NCBI GenBank assembly: GCA_019636235.1
Contig: JAHBXW010000004.1
Span: 270,347-334,346 of the forward strand
Length of the DNA stretch: 64,000 nucleotides
From: Planctomyces sp.
Lineage (GTDB): Bacteria; Planctomycetota; Planctomycetia; Planctomycetales; Planctomycetaceae
Direction of reading: 5' to 3'
Under the pieces are notes generated by a model. The model was given only the letters and a program-made list of their open reading frames with translations, made no database searches and was not told the origin of the DNA. The translations under genes were made by a program, and so were the position numbers. This document shows positions 1-8,824 of the stretch, one piece after another. Every line of letters begins with the position of its first letter. The stretch's first letter is position 1.

Positions 1-1
1 G

Positions 2-442
2 TTGCGAGAGACGCAGCCCCTTGTCGAGGACTCAATCGATCGCGAGCTGGTCGCCTTCATGGATTGGGACGGCGTCCGCCGACTGGCCGATTGCGGCTTC
101 TGCATCGGCGCGCACACCGTCAGCCATCCCATCCTGACAAGACTGTCGGCCGAGGATCTAAAGAGGGAGCTGGCGGAAAGCAAGCAGGCGATCGAATCGG
201 AAACCGGTCGCGCCTGTCCGTGGTTCACTTATCCCAACGGCGGCGTCGATGATTTTTCTCCGCAAGTGGCCGCTGCGGTCCGCGACGCGGGGTATCGCGT
301 CGGTTTTTCGCTGACGCGAAAGCTGCATACTCGGCTGTTGCCGGAATTCGAGATTGGCCGGTTCTGCATCACCGCGGATGCGAGCGACGCCGAGTTTCAG
401 GCCGTCATCAGCGGCCTTTCCCGGCATCTGCGTTTCAATTGA
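2..442 (+). CDS. Polysaccharide deacetylase (NodB-like), 5'-truncated
   Basis: This is the C-terminal part of a carbohydrate esterase 4 (NodB homology) protein. The beginning lies outside the window, so the first in-frame TTG is not a reliable start. The visible 146 residues carry the zinc-binding motif GAHTVSHPIL, in which the two His are the usual metal ligands, and further on FTYPNGG, which matches motif 3 of the family. The first motif with the catalytic Asp pair should lie upstream. Such enzymes remove acetyl groups from N-acetylated sugars in exopolysaccharide or peptidoglycan. The next gene starts 30 bases downstream on the same strand, so a shared transcript is likely. The family call is firm; the substrate is unknown. 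Confidence 0.85.
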   Translation: MRETQPLVEDSIDRELVAFMDWDGVRRLADCGFCIGAHTVSHPILTRLSAEDLKRELAESKQAIESETGRACPWFTYPNGGVDDFSPQVAAAVRDAGYRVGFSLTRKLHTRLLPEFEIGRFCITADASDAEFQAVISGLSRHLRFN

Positions 443-472
443 CTTCAGCACCGTTGGAATCGCGGCAACAAA

Positions 473-2251
473 ATGCGACAGAATCCGTCAGGCCGCGTGC
501 TCGTCCTTGGAGACAACGATCTGGCGGCGCTGGCCATTGTCCGGTCGCTCGGCCGGTACGGGCTCACGGTGCATCTGGCGGCGTTTGAATCCAAGCCCAT
601 TGCCCGGCGGTCGCGATACGTCTCGCAGATCCATGACCTGGGCCATCCCCTGGCCGACGGAGAGCGTTTTGTCCGCGGAGTCCTTGGTCTCGCCCAACAG
701 CAGGGCTTCGATCTGATCGTTCCGACGTCGGATAAGTCATTGACGCCGCTGATGCCGCACCGGGACGAGTTGAATCGGCATGCGCATTTCGTGGCGCCTG
801 ACGATGTCGGATTCGAATTCACCAGCAACAAGGATCAAACGCTTTCGAAGGCGAGCGAGCTGGGGATTCCGATTCCATCGACGACGTTGCTCAGCGGACC
901 GGAGGCGCTGCGGGGGTTTCAGCTTCCGTCCGATTTCCCCGTGGTGCTGAAGCCTCAGGCGAGCACTCGCGCGGGCGCCGTGGAGCGAAACGAAGTCCGG
1001 ATTGTTCACGCCCGGGAGAGCGCGCTGGAGCAGCTCGATCGGATGTTGCAACGAGGTCCCGTGCTCGTTCAGGGTTACTGTCCGGGATATGGAGTGGGTC
1101 TCAGCGTGCTGGGAAACGCGGGGGAAGTCGTCGCGGCGTTTCAGCATCAGCGCGTGCATGAGCCGCCGCGCGGCGGTGCGGGGTCGTATCGAAAAAGCGT
1201 GCCTCTGGACGCGACGCTGCTGGAATTCGCGCGCAAGTTCTGCGCGGCGATTGGCTGGTCCGGACCGGCGATGTTCGAATACAAGGTCGATCCGGCGACG
1301 GGCGCCGCCGTGCTGATGGAAGTGAATGGCCGCTTCTGGGGGTCGCTGGCGCTGGCGATCCAGTCGGGCGTGGATTTTCCGAGGCTGCAGTACGATATGG
1401 CTGTGCTGGGCAAGGTGCAGACGACGTTCGCCTATCGCACGCCATATTACGTGCGGCATACCATTCGCGACGTGGAATGGTTCCGGGAGAACGCGCTCGC
1501 GCCTAGGGGCCGGCCCGACTTGCGGAAGCTCGGACTTGGCGAAGTGGCGAGCGAGTTCTGGAACATTGTGACTCTTCGCGAGGGTTACGACATCGAGTCG
1601 ATCCGGGATCCGATGCCGGCGGTCGCAGGCTGGAAGTGGTTCCTGACGGACGCCGCCCGCCAGCTGACGCGCCGGGCGTCGATGAAGCTCGGTCGCCGAA
1701 GATTTCTCAGGCTGGCCCGCGCCGCATCTTCGCCGGACTCGCCACTGCGCGCGCAGGCGAGAAACGCACGCTCGATCCTGTTTCTGTGTTACGGCAACAT
1801 CAATCGCAGCCCGGTTGCGGAACAGTCGCTGAAGGCCGCCCTGGGCAGTGCCTCGCCGGTCACGGTTGCGTCCGCGGGCTTTTACCCGGAACGCGACCGG
1901 TCGACGGGGCCGGTTTCAGAATCCGTCGCCCGACAGTTGGGGCTGGACCTGACCGGGCATCGCTCGCAAGTCGTCAGCCAGGTCTTGCTGCAGACCCACG
2001 ATCTGATCGTCATCATGGACGCCGCACAAGTTCAGGGCCTGCGCGAAATGTGCCCCGACCAGTTGCGAAAGGCGGTTCCGCTTAGCACATTCGGAGACAC
2101 GGACCGGGATCTGGAGATCCCGGATCCTCATGGAAAAGGGCAGGAATTCTTCGAAAAGGTTTATCGCCGCATCATGCATTGCGTCGCCGGGCTGGCCAGA
2201 GAACTGGCGGCAGGCGTCGCCAGGAATCATCAGCCGCCCGCTTCCGATTGA
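473..2251 (+). CDS. ATP-grasp ligase fused to low-molecular-weight protein tyrosine phosphatase
   Basis: A 592-residue two-domain protein. Residues ~8-110 form a Rossmann-like pre-ATP-grasp domain (VLVLGDNDLAALAIVRSLG). Residues ~115-330 form an ATP-grasp fold, with a lysine strand (VVLKPQAST) and the metal-binding strand EVNGRFWG at 283-290, as in carboxylate-amine ligases. After a linker, residues ~434-590 are a low-molecular-weight tyrosine phosphatase: the P-loop is CYGNINRS, with Cys439, Arg445 and Ser446, and the distal general-acid Asp-Pro lies in IPDPHGKG. Each half is near normal length for its family, so this looks like a true fusion; no frameshift is needed. Neighbours are a deacetylase and a methyltransferase, suggesting glycan or peptide-like conjugate assembly, with the phosphatase perhaps acting on a tyrosine kinase of polysaccharide export. 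Substrates are unknown. Confidence 0.85.
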   Translation: MRQNPSGRVLVLGDNDLAALAIVRSLGRYGLTVHLAAFESKPIARRSRYVSQIHDLGHPLADGERFVRGVLGLAQQQGFDLIVPTSDKSLTPLMPHRDELNRHAHFVAPDDVGFEFTSNKDQTLSKASELGIPIPSTTLLSGPEALRGFQLPSDFPVVLKPQASTRAGAVERNEVRIVHARESALEQLDRMLQRGPVLVQGYCPGYGVGLSVLGNAGEVVAAFQHQRVHEPPRGGAGSYRKSVPLDATLLEFARKFCAAIGWSGPAMFEYKVDPATGAAVLMEVNGRFWGSLALAIQSGVDFPRLQYDMAVLGKVQTTFAYRTPYYVRHTIRDVEWFRENALAPRGRPDLRKLGLGEVASEFWNIVTLREGYDIESIRDPMPAVAGWKWFLTDAARQLTRRASMKLGRRRFLRLARAASSPDSPLRAQARNARSILFLCYGNINRSPVAEQSLKAALGSASPVTVASAGFYPERDRSTGPVSESVARQLGLDLTGHRSQVVSQVLLQTHDLIVIMDAAQVQGLREMCPDQLRKAVPLSTFGDTDRDLEIPDPHGKGQEFFEKVYRRIMHCVAGLARELAAGVARNHQPPASD

Positions 2252-2308
2252 CCCCTGACTCTGTGTGCCCCTGGCTCTGCCAGTGCATTTCCTGGAGGCG
2301 CCCCGCGA

Positions 2309-3076
2309 ATGCCACAGCACCAATCAATGCCACAATCCGACGCCGACAGCATCGTCCGGACATTGTTGAGAGAGACGTTCCAGAACGAACGGATCGGCGA
2401 AAAGTCGGGCGCTTTCACGCGATCCGGCATGAGCATCAACGAGTTGCCTCGCCTGTATGAACTCGTCAGGCGGAACGCCATCCGGAACGTGCTGGAAATC
2501 GGAATGGGACACGCGACCAGCTCCATCGTGATTTCCCGCGCGCTGGCGGACGGGGGCGGAGGCCACCTGACGTCCATCGATCCGTTTCAAACCGCGCAGG
2601 AGAAACCGGGCTATGCGTCTGTCGGGATTCAGAATCTTAAACGAGCCGGATTCGCGGATCACAAATTGATTGAGTTGCCGGACTATTTGGCATTGCCGCA
2701 ACTGGTCGCCGACAAGGCGGCCTTCGATTTCATCCTTGTCGACGGCTATCATTCGTTCGATTACACGCTGCTGGACATCTTCTACGCCGACCTGCTCCTG
2801 CGGGATGGGGGCGTCCTTTGCGTTCACGATTCCTCGTGGCCGGCCGTGTATCACGCCATTCGCTTCATGGAACAGCACAAACCCTATGAGCTGTTGTCGC
2901 CTCCCCCGTACATGGGTTCACGATCACGGCTCCATGCGCTAGGCCGGAGAATCTCGCTGGCCGCCAGCGGCCGACTCGCTGGGTTTCGGGAGCGGAATCG
3001 GCGTTGGAATACGTTAGTTGCCTACCGGAAGCGCGAAAGTCGGATGGCGGCGGAAAAGGTCTTCGACGCCTACTGA
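2309..3076 (+). CDS. Class I SAM-dependent methyltransferase (Methyltransf_24 type)
   Basis: A 255-residue Rossmann-fold methyltransferase. The SAM-binding glycine motif is LEIGMGHATSS, followed by an acidic strand end (LTSIDPF) and by FILVDGYHSF, a pattern typical of Methyltransf_24 and the O-methyltransferases related to cephalosporin hydroxylase. The start ATG at 2309 has GGAGG ten bases upstream (2294-2298). It follows the ATP-grasp/phosphatase gene by 57 bases and probably belongs to the same transcript. Such enzymes often methylate hydroxyl groups of sugars or catechol-like acceptors; the acceptor here cannot be told. The C-terminal ~50 residues are basic and less conserved-looking. Confidence 0.78.
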   Translation: MPQHQSMPQSDADSIVRTLLRETFQNERIGEKSGAFTRSGMSINELPRLYELVRRNAIRNVLEIGMGHATSSIVISRALADGGGGHLTSIDPFQTAQEKPGYASVGIQNLKRAGFADHKLIELPDYLALPQLVADKAAFDFILVDGYHSFDYTLLDIFYADLLLRDGGVLCVHDSSWPAVYHAIRFMEQHKPYELLSPPPYMGSRSRLHALGRRISLAASGRLAGFRERNRRWNTLVAYRKRESRMAAEKVFDAY

Positions 3077-3111
3077 CGGACCTGCCCCCGCGTCCGAATC
3101 CGGAACTCCCC

Positions 3112-4233
3112 ATGCTCGACGACGCCTCTCGACGATCCGCGTTTCCCTCCCTGGAAACGATGACCTACCTCAACACGGCCGCGGAGGGCATCCCCCCGCT
3201 CGTCGTCCGCGACGCCCTGAACCAGTACTTCTCCGACAAGCAGCTCGGCATGGATGGCCGCGACCGGCACTTCGCCGAGCTCCAGGCCGCCCGCGAACGC
3301 GTCTCCACGCTGTATGGCCTCGCCGCCGATGAAATCGCCATCTGCTCCTGCTCGTCCGAAGCCTACAACCTCGCGGCCCTCGCTCTGCAACTTCAGCCCG
3401 GCGACGAAGTCGTCATCAACGATCTCGACTTTCCGGCCGGCGCCACGCCCTGGCTGCAGCCGAGCTGTCCGGCCGAGGCGCGGGTCTGGCGGTCGCGCGA
3501 CGGCGTGCTGGACCTCGCGGACCTGCGGTCGCTGCTGACTCCCCGGACGCGGTTGGTTACGGTGTCGCTGGTGAGCTTCTACAACGGGTTTCGGCTGCCG
3601 CTTCCGGCGGTGGCGGAGCTGGTTCGACGGCATTCGGAAGCGCTGCTGGCGGTGGACGTCACACAGGCGCTGGGGCGGATTCCCCTCGACCTGGCCGGCG
3701 CGGACCTGATTGTCAGCAGCACGCACAAGTGGATTCTGGCGAGCCACGGCGGCGGGCTGGTCGGCGTGCCGCGAAGCCGGGAGCGGGACTGGACGGTTCC
3801 AGCCGGCGGCTGGTTCCACCTGGAGAACGCGTTCGGACCGAGGCGATTCGAGGCGGCGGTCAGCAAACCGGGTGCGGCGGGGTTCGCGGTCGGCATGCCC
3901 AACTTTCCGGCGGTGTACGCGATCCGGGCGGCGCTCGATTACCTCGACGGCGTGGGGATCGACGCGATCGATCGGGCGGCGCGGCCGCTCGTCGAGGCCT
4001 GCCTGGCGGGGCTGGTGCAGTTGAAAGTCGATCTGCTGACGCCGCGCGATCTCTCGGCGGTCGCCGGCATTCTGGCGTTCCGGCATCCGGACGCCGATCG
4101 GATTCACCGGGCGCTGCAGGCGGAGAACATTCACGTGATGTCGCACGCGGGCCGACTTCGCGTCGCATTGCATGGCTACAATAGGCACAGCGATGTCGAG
4201 CGCTTCCTGAGCGTTCTGTCGGCCTGCCTGTAA
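3112..4233 (+). CDS. PLP-dependent aminotransferase class V family protein
   Basis: A 373-residue fold-type I PLP enzyme of the class V (NifS/SelA-like cysteine desulfurase and isopenicillin N epimerase-like) group. Visible hallmarks are the N-terminal YLNTAAEGIPP, the cofactor-aspartate strand (LLAVDVTQALG) and the Schiff-base lysine in SSTHKW, Lys206. The reading frame is open further upstream, but ATG 3112 gives the normal N-terminus of the family; an upstream start would overlap the methyltransferase gene. No active-site Cys loop typical of cysteine desulfurases is evident near the C-terminus, so an aminotransferase, epimerase or lyase role is more likely than sulfur transfer. It lies 35 bases after the methyltransferase and is probably co-transcribed. 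The substrate is unknown. Confidence 0.82.
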   Translation: MLDDASRRSAFPSLETMTYLNTAAEGIPPLVVRDALNQYFSDKQLGMDGRDRHFAELQAARERVSTLYGLAADEIAICSCSSEAYNLAALALQLQPGDEVVINDLDFPAGATPWLQPSCPAEARVWRSRDGVLDLADLRSLLTPRTRLVTVSLVSFYNGFRLPLPAVAELVRRHSEALLAVDVTQALGRIPLDLAGADLIVSSTHKWILASHGGGLVGVPRSRERDWTVPAGGWFHLENAFGPRRFEAAVSKPGAAGFAVGMPNFPAVYAIRAALDYLDGVGIDAIDRAARPLVEACLAGLVQLKVDLLTPRDLSAVAGILAFRHPDADRIHRALQAENIHVMSHAGRLRVALHGYNRHSDVERFLSVLSACL

Positions 4234-4303
4234 CGGCCGGTTCAATGGTCATTGGCCGGACACCTGTTGGTGTCAGGCCTGTGTTTCGACGCTGCGAAGG
4301 CCC

Positions 4304-4345
4304 GAGGCTTCCTTTCCTGCGCTCGGTCCGGCCGCCGGCCACAGA
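4304..4345. repeat. Interspersed intergenic repeat, copy A
   Basis: This stretch in the 147-base gap between two convergent genes resembles 24672-24714: both contain GGCTTCC, then CTGCGCTCGGTCC, then a GCCG/CGGC block and ACA, with roughly three quarters identity by eye. It looks like a member of a small non-coding repeat family. The sequence just before it also contains GGTCATTGG, a word that recurs in the repeat-rich spacer near 55.2 kb. Confidence 0.45.
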
Positions 4346-4380
4346 TCCACGAACTGCCGCCGTCGGCGCTGAATCGCACA

Positions 4381-6174
4381 TCACCCGCCGGGCGCGGACG
4401 ACTCGGAATCGCGTCCCCCCGGACGCAGCGCCATCTTCTCCCGCAACCGGCGCAACTCCGCGGCGATCCGGTCCTCGCTGGCTCCCACCTCCTTGAGCAA
4501 CAGCGACGCCAGGCCGATCGCGGCCTCCGCCTCCTCGAACGTCGCTTCCGTCACGCCGATTTCATCCAGCCAGGCCCGCGCCGCCAGGTACCGCGCGCGG
4601 ATGAAGATTCGCAGTTCCGGATTCATCTCCCGCGCGTTGATGACGACCGTCGTCTGGCCGCTGAGATCGGGGAACGTGATCAACAGATACCGCGCGCTTT
4701 CGATGCCGGCATCGTGCAGAATCTGTCGCTGGCTGGCGTCCCCGTAGATCGCGAGTTCGCCGCCGGCCCGCAGCGTCCGGACCGTATCGACATTCAGATC
4801 AATGACCACGGGCCGGATGCCGAAATCCCGCAGAATGGCCGCGGCCGTCCGCCCCACGGGCCCGTAGCCCAGGATGATGGCCCGCTGCTCGTCCTCTTCC
4901 GGGTCGGGCAGCGGCGCCGCCGTCTCCTCGACGCGCAGCCGCGCCTCCGAGCGGCGGTTCAGCGCCTTCCACCACTTCGGCCGCTGCTGACGCAGCCAGT
5001 TCTGGACGGGAATGATCCCGCGAAACAGCAGCGGATTCAGCGTGATCGAGACAATCGCGCAGGCCACCAGCAGGCTCTCCTCCGTGGCCCCCACAATCCG
5101 GTGCGCCTTCGCGAGTTGGGCCACGATGAACGAGAACTCTCCGATCTGCGCCAGCGCCACCGACACCGTCAGCGCCGCGGAGAACGAATACCCCAGCGCC
5201 CACACAATCACGAACGCCGCCAGCGGCTTGGCGACCAGCACGACTGACAGCAGTCCCAGAAACAGCACCGGGCTTTGCCACACGGCCGTGGGATCGAACA
5301 GCATGCCCACCGACACAAAGAACAGCACCGCGAACGCGTCCCGCATCGGCAGCGCGTCCGCCGCCGCCTGGTGGCTGACCTCCGATTGCCCGACCACCAT
5401 GCCGGCCAGAAACGCCCCCAGCGCCATCGACACGCCGAAGGCGAACGACGAGCCGACCGCGATCGCCAGCGCCAGCGCCAAGACTGTCAGCGTGAACAGC
5501 TCCCGGTTCCGCGTCCGGGCCACCTTCGACAGCACCCACGGAATGGCCTTCCGCCCCGCACCCAGCACCAGCAGCACCAGCAGACCCACTCGAAACACGG
5601 CCAGCGCCAGGGTCCCCGCCAGACCCACCATCCCTTCGCCTTCTCCCGGCTTCAATGTGGCCAGCGCCGGCAGCAGCACCAGCACGAACACCGTGAACAG
5701 GTCCTCCACGATCAGCCAGCCGACGGCGATGTGCCCCTGATTCGTGTGCAGCACATCGTTGTCCGACAGCACCCGGATCAGCACGACCGTGCTGGCCACC
5801 GAAATCGACACGCCGACGACCAGCCCCGCGCCCCAGGTCCGTCCGCTGGCGACCATGGCCAGCGCGCCCAGCAGCGTCGCAACCGCGATCTGTCCCACCG
5901 CCCCCGGCACCGCGATCCGGCGCACGGCCAGCAGGTCCCGCAGGTGGAAGTGCAGCCCGACGCCGAACATCAGCAGGATGACGCCGACCTCCGCGAACTG
6001 GTTCGCCGCATCCTGGTCCGCCACGAATCCCGGAGACCTGGGGCCGATCACCATCCCGGCCAGCAGGTAGCCCACGATCGGCGACAGCCGCAGCATCTGC
6101 GTGATGTAGCCCAGCACGAGCGCACCGGTGAGGCCGGCTGTCAGTGTCAGCAGGATCTCGAGATGGTCATGCAC
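4381..6174 (-). CDS. Monovalent cation:proton antiporter-2 (Kef/YbaL-like) with TrkA-N domain
   Basis: A 597-residue inner-membrane antiporter. Residues ~1-400 contain about a dozen hydrophobic segments with CPA2-family features such as SPIVGYLLAGMVIGP near the N-terminus and FGVSMALGAFLAGM mid-protein. From about residue 425 a cytoplasmic RCK/TrkA-N Rossmann domain follows (IILGYGPVGRTAAAILRDFG, then VIDLNVD and YGDASQ), which binds nucleotide and gates transport. No clear TrkA-C domain follows; the tail is short and charged. Start GTG 6174 was chosen because a GGAGG sits six bases before it; the frame remains open upstream but then encodes low-quality sequence. It probably exchanges K+ or Na+ for H+. 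It is divergent from the aminopeptidase gene and convergent with the aminotransferase gene. Confidence 0.9.
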   Translation of the reverse strand: MHDHLEILLTLTAGLTGALVLGYITQMLRLSPIVGYLLAGMVIGPRSPGFVADQDAANQFAEVGVILLMFGVGLHFHLRDLLAVRRIAVPGAVGQIAVATLLGALAMVASGRTWGAGLVVGVSISVASTVVLIRVLSDNDVLHTNQGHIAVGWLIVEDLFTVFVLVLLPALATLKPGEGEGMVGLAGTLALAVFRVGLLVLLVLGAGRKAIPWVLSKVARTRNRELFTLTVLALALAIAVGSSFAFGVSMALGAFLAGMVVGQSEVSHQAAADALPMRDAFAVLFFVSVGMLFDPTAVWQSPVLFLGLLSVVLVAKPLAAFVIVWALGYSFSAALTVSVALAQIGEFSFIVAQLAKAHRIVGATEESLLVACAIVSITLNPLLFRGIIPVQNWLRQQRPKWWKALNRRSEARLRVEETAAPLPDPEEDEQRAIILGYGPVGRTAAAILRDFGIRPVVIDLNVDTVRTLRAGGELAIYGDASQRQILHDAGIESARYLLITFPDLSGQTTVVINAREMNPELRIFIRARYLAARAWLDEIGVTEATFEEAEAAIGLASLLLKEVGASEDRIAAELRRLREKMALRPGGRDSESSAPGG

Positions 6175-6388
6175 GGGAAACCTCCGTGGGAATCGGCGAG
6201 GGGCTCCCTTCGACTCAGGGCGCGTGAACCGGGGACCGGGCGACGAACCATACCATTTCACCCGTTGATCGCCATGCACGCGCTCCGCTCCCCGCGAAGT
6301 TCCCGCCGCGAATGCTCTCGGTTGGCAGCCCCGGCCCCGATTGCTGCAATAGCGGCCGCCCAATCCACTCCCCCATCGAGCCCGACCC

Positions 6389-7504
6389 ATGCAGGATCCC
6401 CGCATCGACCGCCTCGCCGCCGTTCTCATCGACCACAGCTGCAAGCTGCAGGCGGGCGAGTCCGTCCTCATCGAAGCCTTCGACCTCCCCGAGCCGGACC
6501 TGGTCGTCCGGCTGGTGGAGCGGGCCGCCGAGCGCGGCGCCCGGCCCGTCGTCTCGCTGAAGTCGAACGCCGTCCTGCGGGCCCTGTACCGCAGCGGCGT
6601 CGCGGACTCGATCGGGCTGATCGGCGAACTCGAACAGCACCGGATGCGGCAGATGGACGCGTACATCGGAATCCGGGGCACGGCGAACGCCCGGGAATTC
6701 GCCGACGTCCCCCAGACGCAAATGGATCTCGCCCAGGAAAAGTGGTGGAAGCCCGTGCATCTCGATGTCCGCATCCCCGCGACGCGCTGGGTCGTCCTGC
6801 GTTATCCCACGCCGTCCATGGCGCAGAGCGCCCAGATGAGCACCGCGGCCTTCGAAGACTTCTATTTCGACGTCTGCACCGCCGACTACGCCGAGATGGA
6901 ACGCCGGCAGCGGCCGCTGGTCGAACGGATGCTGGCCGCCGACCAGGTGCGGATTGTCGGGCCAGGGACGGAGCTGACGTTCTCGATCCGGGGCATCAAC
7001 GTGGTGGCTTGCAACGGGGGGCGCAACATTCCCGATGGCGAGGTGTTCACCTGCCCGATCCGGGACAGCGCCCAAGGCGTCATCCAATACAACGCACCGT
7101 CGCTATATCAGGGAGCCGTGTTCGAGGGCGTGCGGTTCGAGTTCGAACGGGGGAAGATCGTGAAGGCCGAGTGCCGGAACGACACGGCCCGGCTGAACCA
7201 GATCCTCGATTCCGATGAGGGGGCCCGCTACCTGGGCGAGTGGTCGTTGGGCTGCAACAACCGGATTCGCCGGCCGATGCTGGACACGCTGTTCGATGAG
7301 AAGATCGGCGGATCGCTGCATCTCACTCCGGGCAACGCGTACGACACGGCCGACAATGGGAACCGCAGCCGGGTGCATTGGGACCTGGTGTTGATCCAGA
7401 CGCCGGAATACGGGGGCGGGGAGGTGTGGTTCGATGGGGAGCTGATCCGGAAGGACGGGCGGTTCCTGCCCGCGGACCTCGAGCCGCTGAACGAGGGATT
7501 GTGA
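6389..7504 (+). CDS. Aminopeptidase, M29 family (thermophilic metalloaminopeptidase type)
   Basis: A 371-residue protein matching peptidase family M29 (AmpS/AmpT/AmpII). Metal-ligand regions seen are the Glu in NIPDGEVFTCP, the Glu in YLGEWSLGCN, the His in GGSLHLTPGNAY and the His-Trp-Asp in RVHWDLVL, in the order expected for the two-metal centre. The length fits the family (about 370-415), and no signal peptide is seen, so it is likely cytoplasmic and removes N-terminal residues from peptides. It is preceded by a 214-base divergent region shared with the antiporter gene. It is a single gene; the next genes downstream lie on the opposite strand. Confidence 0.9.
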   Translation: MQDPRIDRLAAVLIDHSCKLQAGESVLIEAFDLPEPDLVVRLVERAAERGARPVVSLKSNAVLRALYRSGVADSIGLIGELEQHRMRQMDAYIGIRGTANAREFADVPQTQMDLAQEKWWKPVHLDVRIPATRWVVLRYPTPSMAQSAQMSTAAFEDFYFDVCTADYAEMERRQRPLVERMLAADQVRIVGPGTELTFSIRGINVVACNGGRNIPDGEVFTCPIRDSAQGVIQYNAPSLYQGAVFEGVRFEFERGKIVKAECRNDTARLNQILDSDEGARYLGEWSLGCNNRIRRPMLDTLFDEKIGGSLHLTPGNAYDTADNGNRSRVHWDLVLIQTPEYGGGEVWFDGELIRKDGRFLPADLEPLNEGL

Positions 7505-7572
7505 GGCGCGTTTTCCCGCTCGATGGTGCGGCACGCCCAGAGGCGCAGCGATGAGCGTGGTGCTCCGCGGCG

Positions 7573-8133
7573 TCAGCGCGCGGGCGTTCTTGCCAGTCCG
7601 ATGCTGACGAACAGTTCGCCCGCCTCGCGGATGCACTCAGTCGAGACGCTATCCATGCGAAGCGGGATCGTGACGCCGCCGTAGCCGTCCGCGGCCGCGA
7701 TGACCCAGGTTCCGCGCACGTGCGCATGCGGCGCCGGCCGTTTGTGAGAGGCCCCCGCTGGGACTTCACAGTCCACGACGACCTGGCCGTCCGCGTCCGT
7801 CCGTTCCCCCTCTCCATCCAGCACGGATCGCACGGCGGCGGCCAGTCTCTCCCGATTCTCGGGGGCGAATGAGTCGTCGCCCGGTGGAAACGCCCGCACC
7901 ACGCGAATGCGCGCGCCGGCAATCGGCTCGATCGACTCCGCTTCGAACACGCGGACCCGAACCGGAACCCGCACGGACCCGCTGGAAGCCCGTTGTGCGT
8001 CCGGAAGCGCCAGGGCGAGGATGATCGCGGCGACTGTCAGCACGATGAGCACATCCAGCAGGCGCAGCCGTCGTCGGCCGGAAGCCGGGCCGGCATCCGA
8101 ACGCGCAACAGGATCGGCGGCTCCCTCGGTCAT
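7573..8133 (-). CDS. Single-pass membrane protein with carboxypeptidase-regulatory-like domain
   Basis: A 186-residue protein. A short basic N-terminus (GRRRLRLLD) is followed by one hydrophobic helix (VLIVLTVAAIILALALP, residues ~27-43), then an outside domain. The segment VRVFEAESIEPIAGARIRVV with a later ERTDADGQVVVDCEV resembles the beta-sandwich carboxypeptidase regulatory-like (transthyretin-like) fold. Start ATG 8133 was chosen because it gives a classical signal-anchor; the frame is open upstream. The gene with a similar layout at 8195-8629 lies 61 bases upstream on the same strand, so they probably form an operon. No enzyme motif is seen; the role is unknown, likely in the envelope. 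Confidence 0.6.
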   Translation of the reverse strand: MTEGAADPVARSDAGPASGRRRLRLLDVLIVLTVAAIILALALPDAQRASSGSVRVPVRVRVFEAESIEPIAGARIRVVRAFPPGDDSFAPENRERLAAAVRSVLDGEGERTDADGQVVVDCEVPAGASHKRPAPHAHVRGTWVIAAADGYGGVTIPLRMDSVSTECIREAGELFVSIGLARTPAR

Positions 8134-8194
8134 GACGGCCGTCCTGCCGATTCTTGAAAACGACTCGGGGAATCGCCACGTCGTCCGCAGCGCT

Positions 8195-8629
8195 TCATGG
8201 TCCCGCCTCCGTTGCCAGCGGCAGGGTGATGTCCATCTCATCCGGCCAGCGAATCGTCGGATCAAGCATCGAGAGCCAGGCGCTCGCCACGACTTCCTCG
8301 GTCCCGGGATCAATCACTTCCAGCAGAATGGCCCCGAGATTGGGAATCGGAACCGGGTTGCGATTCCAGACGGAGCTGCGCGTCGTAACGACCAGCGTGA
8401 GCGTCGTCGAGACCTGACCGAGGCCGTCCGTCAGCCCCAGGTCGGTTTCGGCTTCGGAGTGTCCCTGGGATCGCACGAGCAGGCCCTCGACGGGATTGCC
8501 GCTGGGGTCGACGATGGTGATTGTCGCTGAGAGCGTCCGCCGCCCAGTGCCGACTTGCTCAGTGAGCAGAGGAATGGATAGGGCCACGATGAACGGCGCC
8601 ATCAGAAGTGCGCTGACCAGAATCCGCAC
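8195..8629 (-). CDS. Hypothetical secreted or membrane-anchored Ig-like protein
   Basis: A 144-residue protein beginning with a hydrophobic segment (ILVSALLMAPFIVALSIPLL), followed by a beta-rich region containing TITIVDPSGNPVEGLLVRS and LTDGLGQVSTTLTL, which looks like a bacterial Ig-like or carboxypeptidase-regulatory-like sandwich. GTG 8629 was chosen because a GGGAGG lies six bases upstream; longer in-frame extension is possible but would place the hydrophobic helix internally. It is the first gene of a probable two-gene operon with 7573-8133 and is divergent from the small secreted protein at 8825. I do not recognise a specific family. Confidence 0.55.
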   Translation of the reverse strand: MRILVSALLMAPFIVALSIPLLTEQVGTGRRTLSATITIVDPSGNPVEGLLVRSQGHSEAETDLGLTDGLGQVSTTLTLVVTTRSSVWNRNPVPIPNLGAILLEVIDPGTEEVVASAWLSMLDPTIRWPDEMDITLPLATEAGP

Positions 8630-8824
8630 GCGGCCCTCCCTTCCCGACGACTCTCGTTGCTGCCCGGCATTCGCCCGGAAGGCGGAAAATTCCATGCCGC
8701 GAAGCGGCAACCAGCTTCCATCCCAGCCGCCGGTCGTTCGAGCGAAAGAAAAGAATGACATAGATTGACAAGGCAGCAAGTGACCGTCAAACTTCGCTTG
8801 GCATCGCGTTCAGGAGAACTTGCC

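Noticed and set aside
3070..4245. A 391-codon minus-strand frame opposite the aminotransferase gene
   Set aside because: The plus-strand frame contains the full set of class V aminotransferase motifs; the minus frame is Arg/Gln-rich without motifs.
6175..6774. N-terminal extension of the antiporter by 200 codons
   Set aside because: It overlaps the aminopeptidase gene antisense, while a GGAGG-preceded GTG at 6174 gives the normal family start.
5275..7218. A 647-codon open frame crossing the antiporter and aminopeptidase genes
   Set aside because: It runs antisense through one clear gene and out of frame through another; the translation is His/Gln/Arg-rich and low in complexity.
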